Source: Undaria pinnatifida (taxonomy: Eukaryota > Sar > Phaeophyceae > Laminariales > Alariaceae). Taken from it: DNA of 64,000 bases. Location: positions 1,388,501 through 1,452,500 of the forward strand of contig JABAKD010000036.1 of NCBI GenBank assembly GCA_012845835.1, written 5' to 3'. The notes under the pieces were generated by a model. The model made no database searches and was not told the DNA's origin. It was given only the letters and a program-made list of their open reading frames with translations. The first letter of the stretch is position 1; each line of letters opens with the position of its first letter. A program made the translations under genes and the position numbers. Shown here in pieces: positions 30,063 to 42,000 of the stretch.

Positions 30063-33000
30063 CTAGGAAAAATTGCACGCAAATTCAAGTCGCAGGTTGC
30101 GCCGCTTGGAACGCAAAAGGAAGGGTGACGTGGGAAGGGTCCAATTGTGATTGTTTCTTAAAAAGCTGCGAGTTGTCTGTAACGTAGAATTGAGGCGGGA
30201 GAGGGCTTAACAGTGAAAGTTCATTGAAAAGGATGCACAAAACACGTGCCGTGAAGACGCATGCTACGTAAATTTCGATGAAACTCGACCAGCAATAAAA
30301 TGCTGAAATAGTGGGAATGTTGAACCCTATGCGCGATAAAAACGAAGGCACGTACAGGGGTAAGAAGGGGAGACACCTATAACCACAGCTTGTCCAGAAG
30401 GTCGCCGAGGGTAAAAATGTCTTACGAGTTGAGCGGGAAATATAAGATATTATTAACAATAAAAAGGGAGAACCTAATTTTTCTGAGGCAAGTAATTTGA
30501 GAGTTACATCTCATTCACTAACTGACTTTCAGAAAAATACATAAGAAATTCTTAACACGATGATTCACCCCATCGCCAGGGTATACAACGACTTCTGTTC
30601 GAAAACACAAAGAGTACTTCGGCCTAGAAACACGCGCAATCGGAGGATCACACACAATTTGCAGAGACAAGTTTCGGTGAAACCCTCGATCTCACAGCTG
30701 TAGCGTGTTTTTATTATTGTAAGAAATGTGGGTCACAATGCTCTGAACCCAACCTGCCTACTTGCGTCTGAACACAAATTCTAGAACCTTCAGGAACGTT
30801 CCGCACGTTCTCCTAGAAAGATCGTCTCTCGGAGCGATGTCGTTCTCACTCACACTCCGAGCCACAAGGAAGGGTACAACATCCCGAGGAACCTCAAGAC
30901 GTCTTCCCAGACGCTTCCTCAGCTCGTTGCCCCTTACTTTCGTCCGAGAGGAGTGCGAGGGTGCACCCTCGCACACCTCTCACACTTCCTACTGTCCCCA
31001 TCTCAACCTGAGATTCTTCTGTCTCTTCACCGAGCACGTCTACTCGTCCGGTGATCGTCAACACCGCCCACATTCTGCGGCCGTTGCCTTAGAGGAACGC
31101 GTGTACGCACAGCGTTGGAGATTCGCACCTCCCTGCGGTGTTCTTAAGTACAAACCCTTATTGGCGTTCAGACGGCAGTCTTTTGGATTGAGCCTTTCTC
31201 GAGTTCACCTCAGCCATGTCCGATAGCTACGGAGAAAACGTCGACAATCGGGATCAACAGCCCGCTACCCCCGCCGACGGGACTGTTGTGGTCACCACCA
31301 ACGGCGCCGCTGGTGATAACCCCGTGGAGCCCGATGGCGACGGCGCCGCCACAACCAGCGACGGCGCTGCTGCCGAGGCTACCGCGGACGGATCTTCCCC
31401 CGCGAGCGCCATGGACGTCGACAGCGACAACGCTGTAGGAGCTTCGGGCTTCCACCAAACCAACATCACCCCGCTTCTTTCTGGTCCGTCGAACATAGAC
31501 TCCACAGTCAACCTGCTCCAGTCTATAGTCAACAAGGATATCGCCAAGCTAAACTCTGGCGAGATTGCGGAGCTGTCTCCACAAACGATGGAGTTGATGA
31601 GTCGTCTGGTAAGCCTGGCTAGCTTTGAATCTAAGTCGTCGTCTCCTGCCGTTTCTGTACAGCAGCAGGAGACCTCCGTCCCGTCACTTGCGCAGACATT
31701 CGCTGAAGTTTTGTCGCCTAAGTCTAAGCGTGTAGTTATCACGTCACAGGACGTCAAGCAGGTTCCGCGTCTTACCGGCTCCGCTGACGTCGATGTCATT
31801 TCGGTTATACAGCAGTACCGTCTCGTCTGCAGTTTTCGCGTCAAAGCAGGAATATCTACTGGTGTGTCTGATGCTGAGTTAGTCAAACTCTCCGACGAGG
31901 TTGCATTCGAGCACATATCACTCATCTGTGATGGACCAGTTCTCACGTTGTACCAGCACATAATGGACGGCAGCCTCAACTGGCACAACCCTGCTGTATC
32001 CACAGAAATCACTGACGCACCGGGTTCGCACACTGCGCCGAAGAACTGGTCGGAACTGAAAACTGCACTGCTCGACTGTCTCATGCCCTCTAACTCAGTA
32101 GAGGACTCTGCCCTTCGTCTCGCCGAGTTCAAAATGGACCCTGGTGAAACCGTCGCGTCGTATGCCCTCCGCTTTCAATCAGAGTGTACTCGTTTTGAAG
32201 CGTGCGTCCAGCGTGTAACCCCGGGGCGTTCGCCGTACGCTGCTCTGTCCGTCGTACTATTCCGCAACGGTGTAGTACCGGGGATCAGGCTTCTTGCTAG
32301 TCAAGAACAACACCCCAAGACAATGTCTGAAGCCGTTGCTCAGCTCCGTCGCCTTGAGGCCGCGAACCTCACTGGCTCTAACACCAGTCGCATCAATGCT
32401 CACGTCAGTGCCACGTCCTTTACTACCGTCCCGAACCGCACCGCTATCGCCCAGCAGTATGATGCAATCTCGCTGCGGGCTGCGTCCGGCAAAGCAGGCT
32501 CCAGCTCCGGAGGTTCTAGCTCTGGAGGGGCTACCTCGAGTGGGCCCAAAGGCAAGCCTTTCAAGGGCAAATCCCCCATGGGTGACAAGTTTCCCAAAGG
32601 AGCCAGGACCGACAAGGAGCGTCCCAAGTGCACGCACCCGACGTGCAAGAGCAAGGTGGGCCACTGGCTCGAGGAGTGTTGGACGCGGCAACGCGAGGAG
32701 CGTGACGCACGCAGGGCGCGCGCAACCAGCAAGCGCAACAAGGGCGGCGGCGGTGGCAATGGCGGAGGTAAGCGCTCCAAGAAAGCCCCTGCCCCAGACG
32801 ACGACGACGACAACTAGGGGTGCCCTGCTGTTGTAGCGCCTGAAACAGTAGGGTCGTCTTCTGGTGTAGCCAGGAAAGGCGTGAAGAGGAAACTCTCCAC
32901 GTCGTCGGTAGCCGCTTTTGCCCCTGAGTTTATCGTCCCCCGTGTCCCCGTCCGTCATCGTAGTTATGTCATGCCTAGGTACCGTGCCCGTTCTCACGGC

Positions 33001-36000
33001 GCAGCAAATAAGCTGTTTCGTGTGGCAAGTGTGTCTGAATTACGTGTCGTCCCTCCCCCTCAGGCTGAAGTAGAGGAGGTTAAGAGTCAGCGTTCATCGC
33101 GCAAGCGAAGCTTGAGTTGTGATAATGGTGTCCCTGATTCCCCAGTTACTGTATTCGCGTCCCCGAGTGCGAGTCAAGGTATGCGTCCAAGTAGATGTAC
33201 AGCGCCTGCGCGCTTTGGTGTACGTTTTCGGGATGTGGAAGGGAAAAGTTTCCCCGAAATAAAACATAATTCAGACCACGTGTGGTACAGCTCAAGGCTG
33301 GCGCACAAAACCATCGACTTTTCTTTGTCTTTCTCGTCTCGACGAGTCCGCATCGCCGGCTCTGTCGACGACGTCCCCGTGAATAACATCACGGTGGACA
33401 CGGCTACCGATGTGCCGGTTGTTTCTCTCGCGTGGGTACGGTCTCATCCCACCCTGCGAGGTATTCCTCTTAATCCCGTCCCCCCAGCCGCTGTTGCGCT
33501 CCGCGCTGCAAATGGCGAGCCAATCAATGTCGTCGGGTTTATTGATTTTCCTTTAACCCTCAGCGAGCTCACCCGCACGGTGACTGCGCTAGTCGTCCCC
33601 TCTTTGGGCCCCGATCTTATGCTCCTCGATAATAGTGTCATGTCCGACTTCGGAGCGCGCCTAGATTGGAAAAATCAAACTTTGTCATTTTCGTCTACTG
33701 GTTCAACGATACCAGCTGTTCATCGCATTCGTGACTCCGTCCCGTCGTCCAGTACTAGCAATCCTTCCCCGGCGAGCCACACTCAAAACATGTCGGTGGC
33801 CGCTGTACATCACGATGCTGATGCCATTCCTGTCTCTCTGTGTGAGAGAGTTAATCTCAAACCGGAATGGGAAAGCCTTGCTGTTGCTTACACTGATTGT
33901 CTACCGCCAGAAGACTGCACTGTTGTTGTCGAACCTCGCATTATAACCGAGAAAGATTTTTCCGATGACACAATACTTGAACCTTTCAAGGATATTCTCG
34001 TCGCCCGTACTTTAGCTACGTGGAGTGCTTCTGATGGCTCTGTTGTCGTACAAATATGTAACCCATCTGGCGATGGTGTCTGCCTTTTACCAGGCTTGCA
34101 TCTTGGCAATTTGTACACAGCGTCTGTAGTCACCCCTGACCAATTAAATATCAACGCCGTCGCGAACACCCCCGTCTCTGACGAGGATGTTCGCCGCGCC
34201 AGGTCTGACCTTGAAGGTCCTCTGTCTAAAGCATTCGCCAGTTCCACGTTTACCGTGGAGCAGAAGGATGCTGTCCTTGACTTATGCGCTAAATATCGTC
34301 CCGTTTTCTCTCTGTCAATGTCTGAATTAGGACGTTGTACAATCGCCGAAGCAACGTTCCACGTGCCGGAAGGCACCCGTCCTGTCGATCGTCCCCCATA
34401 CCGTCCCAACCCCCGCACCTCTGAAGTAATTGACAAATGTGTCAACGAGATGTTAGAATGGGGAATAATTGAGGAACGGCCAAGTCCGTGGGGTAGCCCT
34501 TGTACTATCGTCGCCAAGAGCAACGGCAGCCCCCGTTTCTGTGTTGATTACCGCCATACGCTCAACCGCCACATCATTCGCAAGAGCTGGCCCATGCCTA
34601 ACCTCGAGTCCTGTCTGGATGCCGTCGGAGACGCCCTCTACATTTCGGTCGCCGACATCCTCAGTGCGTTCTGGCAGCTACCTGTGGCCGAGGGGCACGT
34701 CGACCGCACCGCCTTCGTGACACCGAGAGGCAAGTACTGTTTTAAGCGCATGCCTTTTGGAGTAGCGAATGCACCATGGCTGTTTCAACACGTAATGTCT
34801 TTAGCTCTAGGCCACCTTGGCCCTGACTCCGGTATCCTTTCGTACATGGACGATTTGATTTGTATCAATCACACGTTCGAAAGCCACCTCGTCTCTTTCG
34901 AGAAAATGTTCGCAGCGTTGCATGCGGCAGGCTTGACACTCAAACCGTCCAAAATTCAATTTGGGCAGAAAGAAGTCAACTATCTCGGTCATGTCATTTC
35001 CGCGAAAGGGATTTCCGTCAGTACCGACCGCATCAATGCGATTCACGACCTGCCCACGCCCAAATCCATTAAAGACTTACGTTCTGTTCTGGGTATGGCG
35101 AATTTCGTCCGCCGGTTTGTCAAAGATTATTCTGACCTTACGGCACCGCTTGTAGAACTGACTCGAAAGAGCTTTATCAAACGCACGAGTTTTAAAAAGG
35201 CCTGGGGTCCGGCACAAGATGCCGCATTCCAGAAACTCAAAGATGCTTTATCCGAAGCCCCCGTCCTTCACTTTCCCGATTTTTCGAGAGATTTCGTTGT
35301 TCACACCGACGCTTCCGAGCAAGGTGTAGGTGCTTTCCTAGCCCAACCGTCCAAGGGCAGCACCGATGGCAAAGAGCTGGATATTGTCGCGTACTATAGC
35401 AAGCGTTTTTCTCGTAGCCAAAGCCACTATAGCCCCACGATGAAAGAATGCCTTGCTGTCGTATGGGCTCTGACCCATTGGCGTCCGTATCTATGGGGCC
35501 GACACTTTACGTGTTGTACCGACCACCAAGCTCTCACGTACTTGTACCACATGCAAGACACGTCCAATATGCTCACCCGTTGGGCAATTTGTCTTCAAAA
35601 TTACGATTTCACCGTCAAACACGTTCCGGGAAAACTTAACGTTGTACCGGATACGCTATCGCGTATTTTTAGCGAGGTGGATGGAAAACCACTTCCATCC
35701 GAACCGCAACTTGCAGCTATCTGTCGTAACGTCCCCGATGATCAGCCTTTTCATCCCCCCAACCCTCGTGAATACGAACTGTCCGCTGGCAACTTGGACG
35801 AGATAGTGCCCGTCGAAAGCGATCGCGAATTATTTGCTAGTGCCATATCTGTCTTCCCCGTCGTCGATGCTGCGAAGTTGCTTGCTCATCAGAGGAAAGA
35901 ATTTTGTCAGTACTTTGACTACCTAGCCAATCCTACTAAGGCTCGCGTCCCACACCAGCAATCAAAGTCCAGCATGAGTAAATTCTTCATCCACGAAGGT

Positions 36001-39000
36001 TTGCTTTGCCGGTCTTACGTCCCTGCCCACCTACGTAGGCGGGACACCTTTCGTGACCAGCTAGTGGTGCCGAAATCGTTGAGAACACTTGTAATCAACG
36101 CTTGCCATGACCTCCCCTCGTCAGGTGGTCACCTAGCCTTTAAAGGTACCTTCGACAAAGTTCGGGATCGTTATTGGTGGCCCACGATGCACTCTGACGT
36201 TGCCGAACATGTTAAAAGCTGTCTTCCTTGTCAACGCCGCAAAACGTCTCACCGATCACCTATGCTGCCTACCGGGCACCGACCGGTCACCAGACCGTTT
36301 CAAGTTGTTGCGGTGGATCTCGTCGAATACAAATCTAAGTCAGAAGGTAATCGATTTATCCTGTCTGCCATCGATCACCTCACGCGTTTCCTCATTCTGA
36401 TACCTATCAAGTCTAAGGAAGCTGCGGTGGTGGTTCGTCATCTTATTGACCGCGTCTTTTCAGTGTTCGGCCCACCAGAAACCCTGCATTCCGATCAAGG
36501 GAAGGAATTTCAAAACCAACTCGTGAAAGAATTGCAGTCTGTCTTTGGGTACAAGAAAACACGTACCGCCGCTTATCGTCCGCAAGGGAACTCTGTTCTC
36601 GAGCGTGTCCACAGCACCGTTCACAATATGCTTGCCACGTACAGTAACTTGCCTTGCGATAATTGGGCGGAACTACTACCGTTTGTCCAGCTTGCGCACA
36701 ACACGGCATACTCCAAAACTTTGGAGGAGACTCCCCACTATCTTGTGTTTGGGCGTACGGCTACTCTCCCCGTCGAACTCATTCTCGGAGTTCCTTCTAA
36801 TGATGCACCACAAAATAAACTCGACTACTCACGTCGCACAGTAGAAAACTTGCAGCTCGCGTACGAGTTAGCCCGTCGCAATTTACAAGAACGAGCAGAT
36901 AAGCAAGCCGTCGAAAACGAAAAATTGTCTTTCCCCAGTTTTAAAGTGGGCGACAAAGTATTACTGCATCGCCCGTACCACGAAACTGACGGACCAAACC
37001 CCAAGCTCGGTAGCCCTTGGCATGGCCCGTATACCGTCAGAGCTCAGCTCTCCCCTGTTATTTACCGTGTAACAAAACCGAACGAACCGGCCGAAGTTAC
37101 GGTCCACTTAGGTCGGATGAAACAATTCGTCAAACCCAAGTCATCACCTGCCCCTGACTTTGAGGCACTCGATGATATGTTTCTTGGAACCACCCTACCC
37201 GTCCCTGATCTTGATGGCTCAGTGCACACCGTCACTATCGGCCCGTATGTCATCGAAGCAATCGATGGTCATAAGCGGGGGGTAGGTGCAGCGTCGGTGG
37301 AGAATTTCCAATACCACCTCAAACTTAAAGGTCAACCACCACAATGTGGTGTATGGCGTCACTACAGCACTCTTCCTCAATGCAAGGAGATGATCGAATC
37401 TTACCGTGCTGTAATTCTGTCACAAAATCCTTCGGCTTTCGACCCTCCCGGGAAGAAGAAGCATACCTATTCTAGATCGGATCGCGACGAAGGTAACACG
37501 TAGGGCATGTATACGCGCGTTGTCATATATATGTTTTTTTTTCTTTGTAATTTGATCGCGTCGGTTTTGCAACAACCGATGCCCGGCGCCCACGTGTTTT
37601 AGTATTTCCTGTAGCCGGCAGCCCTTCATGGCTTCCTTTGATTTTCGTTTGTCTTTTGTCCTCCGTGCGAAGTACCGCGCACGCGTGCCCGTGATTATCT
37701 TGTTTTCGAAGCATGACCACTGATCATGTATGTTTTTTTCCTATTGACTTCTTAGTGAGGTACAATAGCGTCTGTCGTACGCCAGTTGACTCCCCGCGTC
37801 GTTACGCGCCCTTGTGTCCTCGCACGACCTTTGGAACCGGTATCAATTTGTGTACTCTAAGCAATATGGAGCTTTGCTTGCCAGAAATCCGAGTGGAATA
37901 GCCTATTAGTCGCCTTTGTGTTGCATCGTTTACGTCGCCTGTTGGCACTTGGTCTCCACGAGACCCAGATGATTAATTGACTACTCGTTTTTTTTTTCCG
38001 GAGTGGCTTTCAGCCACAGGGGGGTTGGACAAGATCCGAGCTAGTCGAGAGGAAATTCATAATAAACGAGCAAACACCATTTCTTGTCTACTGGCTCCAC
38101 GGGCATCCACGCCCAGTCTTTTTCCACCGGAATGCTTTTAAAAGCCCGGGTGATTGGATATGAGACGCATGTTTGTTGCAGGGTGCATTTTTCTGCGAGG
38201 TTTAGTTTCATTTCAACCTCCAGAAAGGCAACAAACTTCCGTCTGACTTCTGGCTACATACATGCCGTCACCTAGCATCGGCCTACTCAAATGGCTGCTT
38301 TGCTTTTCGCCATGAATTTTCGTTCGTCAGTGCTTCCGATCGCATCAATTTTTATCTGGCCATGATGCGTCAATGTTGCATAGCACACTCAGGATACGTC
38401 AAAACGTCATTCGCGCGACGCTTTCAATACGCTTTGCGTATATTTTCCGTGCTAGCCACTTGTCCTGCAGGCCGCAGCAATGCTGTGTTTGGCTAAGCAC
38501 AATTGTCATTACTCCTCCGTTATTCGATCCTGAACAATACACTGGTTTACTACAAGTATTTCCGGAACCTTTTCGGTACTACGTCGTTCATACTTTCGAA
38601 GATTTTGAGGAGACTCTTCGAAATAGCGTCTTAGGAAGGTTGGATTACCAGAGCCTGTGTTCCCATTGCTCTGTAATTTTGATGGAGTGAGCGCTCTAAC
38701 ACCATCAAAACTGGGGGGTAATGTGGGTCACAATGCTCTGAACCCAACCTGCCTACTTGCGTCTGAACACAAATTCTAGAACCTTCAGGAACGTTCCGCA
38801 CGTTCTCCTAGAAAGATCGTCTCTCGGAGCGATGTCGTTCTCACTCACACTCCGAGCCACAAGGAAGGGTACAACATCCCGAGGAACCTCAAGACGTCTT
38901 CCCAGACGCTTCCTCAGCTCGTTGCCCCTTACTTTCGTCCGAGAGGAGTGCGAGGGTGCACCCTCGCACACCTCTCACACTTCCTACTGTCCCCATCTCA

Positions 39001-42000
39001 ACCTGAGATTCTTCTGTCTCTTCACCGAGCACGTCTACTCGTCCGGTGATCGTCAACACCGCCCACATTCTGCGGCCGTTGCCTTAGAGGAACGCGTGTA
39101 CGCACAGCGTTGGAGATTCGCACCTCCCTGCGGTGTTCTTGAGTACAAACCCTTAGAAACGTTATTTTTAGACGATATCGGATGTTTCCTCTGTTGAGGG
39201 CCCTCCCGTCAGTCTGAAATAGGTTACCGTATGGGGACCACCCCCATTTCACTGCATGGTTGAGGCCGTACGCTTGTGTGGCTTTGATGTTCCATTTTTA
39301 TTGAGTTCTGTTTGCGGGTCGTATGGACACCCTAACGATAGCGGTGAACATGGCGAAACAGCTCAGACTGCAAGAATATAGGGTATCTACTCCTTCGGTT
39401 TTTCTCGGAGCCTTTGAAAACCGAGACCCTGAAACTGTCCCCTAACGTTCCATAACCAAGAAAGCAGGCACAAGGTGCCGAAGTCCGTCTTACGAGCGGT
39501 TCTTGGAAGGATGCAGTTCACCCTTCATGCGACTCGCCGAACATTTCACGGCGCTTCGGGCCTGGTGCAAGCAATGTCTGCCTGGTTGGTGAAAACCCGA
39601 CGTGCTCCGTCCCGGCGTATTAATATTAGGGATGCGAGGGTCTATGGTCGTACGACTTCGGCCATGCACAGACTGAGTACACCCCACCCTTAACATGCCC
39701 CCCACCCCCTCACGGTAGCTTGGACCCAGTCAGAAATATTTTGGCCAAAATATACTTACACGACTGTACTCCTATCGTGGCACGACTCTGAGCAAGGCTA
39801 CGGTATTGTAGTATCTTACCCTACCATACCACCATTTTTACATGTGGGTTTTCAGCACTCCCGCGAGCGACTCTATACCTCACGGACAGAAATACCGACG
39901 GGGGTTTTTCTGGCGCAGCGTGGCTTACCATTCCAGTGCGGATTCATTTCGTAAAAAAAAAAAAAATACGGCACGAAAGCATACGATCGCGAAGGAACAG
40001 GGCGAAATACAACACGAAGGCTTACGATCGCGAAGGAACAGGGTGTCGCTTGAGCGAGTGACCCCAAGCCACAGCAGAAATAGGGCCCCAAAAGTGACTC
40101 CCCTGCCGTCGTCTTGGTCCTCTGAATGAATTGTTCTCTTAAGCGTTTCGAGGGCAACGGTGTTCGCTTGTCGCTAGTCTGGCCTTCAGAGCACTGTTCC
40201 ATACCTTCTTCTCGCCATCATCTTTTCACTCGGTCCAATGTACTCCCGGCCTTCCCCTTCCGGCAAATAATCGTCTGGCGCCATTGTTGTTTGGTTGCGC
40301 AGGCAATCATCTGGCGACTTTTTTTGTTGGTTGCGGAAACAAACATTTGGCAACGTTGTTGGTTGGTTGCGTCGAACCTCCACCTCCACTTCAGCGACGC
40401 AGACGGCCTGATCGTCACCGCCCGTTACAACGAGGAAGCGCCCGCTCTCGGGTAAAGCATGAATCGCCATGCAGAGCACGCCCATCTGAGTAGCGACAAG
40501 CCGAACACGAGACAAGGGGGTCGCGTCTGATGTCTTCTGTATCCGAGCAGCTCGCTCCAACAAGCAGTACAGGAAGCGGAGCACGAGAGCCGATAAAACT
40601 AGCCTATATTTTTGCTGCTTTTTTTTTTCCAAAATTTACGTTTTTTTCCAATACACTTAACGATTTATCAATTTCCCCCCCAGCTTTGCCTATTGTGCTC
40701 CCAAAGAAGCCCAATAGTGCTACTTCTATGCCAACAAAGCTCAGTTATGCTAATTTATGCTGTAAAACCTTAAGCACGACAAATGGTGCCATGCGCAAAT
40801 AGCAAGGTGGTTGTAAGCCTACGATAACGATGATCACATCTGTCATCTCGTTTTCCCCGTTAAGGTCCCAGTACCGGCGGCCGGTCAGAGCATCGTCGCG
40901 TCAGACAGTCGCGGCAAACGGTTCTCACGACGAGAGGCAGCCACAACTAGTCAAACACAACAGGCGACAAGCATGATACTTCAACAAATCGACTGTTGAG
41001 CTTACTGCGGTAGCGATTTGTCGACCCCTTATAGCACCGCACTCCCAATATGGGTACAAAACACTTGGAATGAGACTAGGAAAAGTTCTGGAGTTGGAAA
41101 CGGGTCAAGGAACCAACAATGGGACATCTATCGTAGGGCTTCCTCTCGCTCCCTCTCTAGGGGGGCGCTATGTTGTAAAACTATTTCAAATACGTCAAGT
41201 GTGAGTTCGATCAACTTATGGTCGATACTCATATTTGGAAAATGCGTGATACTCCGACCGCGCGTTTTTACGAATGTATTCCTCTTTGAAGGTATAGGTC
41301 AGTGAATGCTGCCAGGGTCAACAAGATAACTGTACCAAAGATGATTTCGTCGCACACCGGTTGTGAAAATGTAACGCTACGTACAGTTTGGTTCACGTTA
41401 AAACCCCAAATTTATTCCCCGGCGAATGTCTACGCCGTTTTTTTTATTCAGACCATGACATTTTGCACATGTCTTCTATGCGCCCTTGCGAAGACCTCAC
41501 ACGTTTTTTTTTTCTTCTCCGTCTGACTTTTCGTCGGTTAAGATTTTTCGGAAAGGTGGACCACCTTAGCCCGAAAAAATCTGGCGAAAAAAAAGAAAGA
41601 GTAAAAACCCGGAAGTCAGACCGCGGGATGGGCATGTAGAGCACGTGTGCAACATTTCAGGGTCTGTCTCTCAAAAACAGCGTGGACATTTGGACTTTTG
41701 TGCCTAAGAATGAGTAAGATACGATATTTTCTTCAAATGACTTGGTTTTAGTGTAGGATCCATTTTTGTCGCTAGCTTCTGCTCAATTTTGAACACAGGC
41801 AGGTCAGATTATCGTCTTGTTGCGCAAGAAGTTCTACAGACATGCCTTGGAGTACGTCCATCCGGATCGTGCAAAATGCGGAGCAATTTTGTTTTCGCCC
41901 CCGCTTGGAAAAAGCCTAACTATTATTGAAAAAAATGAGGGCCTGTCATTGGTCGATAAGACCTTCACTCCTAGAGACAGACCGAGGCCGTTAAAAAAAA

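Larger units (their letters stand above)
30727..39155 (+). mobile_element. Ty3/gypsy chromovirus LTR retrotransposon, complete
   Basis: 8.43 kb, 434-bp LTRs with one visible difference. Flanks share AGAAA (30722-30726 and 39155-39159); if the LTR ends at ...CCTT this is a 5-bp target duplication, and if it ends at ...CTTA it is 4 bp (GAAA). Order LTR, PBS, gag, protease, RT, RNase H, integrase, chromodomain, PPT, LTR. It lies antisense to the surrounding WDR6-like gene, in an intron. Confidence 0.97.

Noticed and set aside
29152-30187. Plus-strand ORFs of 218 and 154 codons
   Set aside because: Opposite strand of WDR6-like exon 15, without their own similarity.
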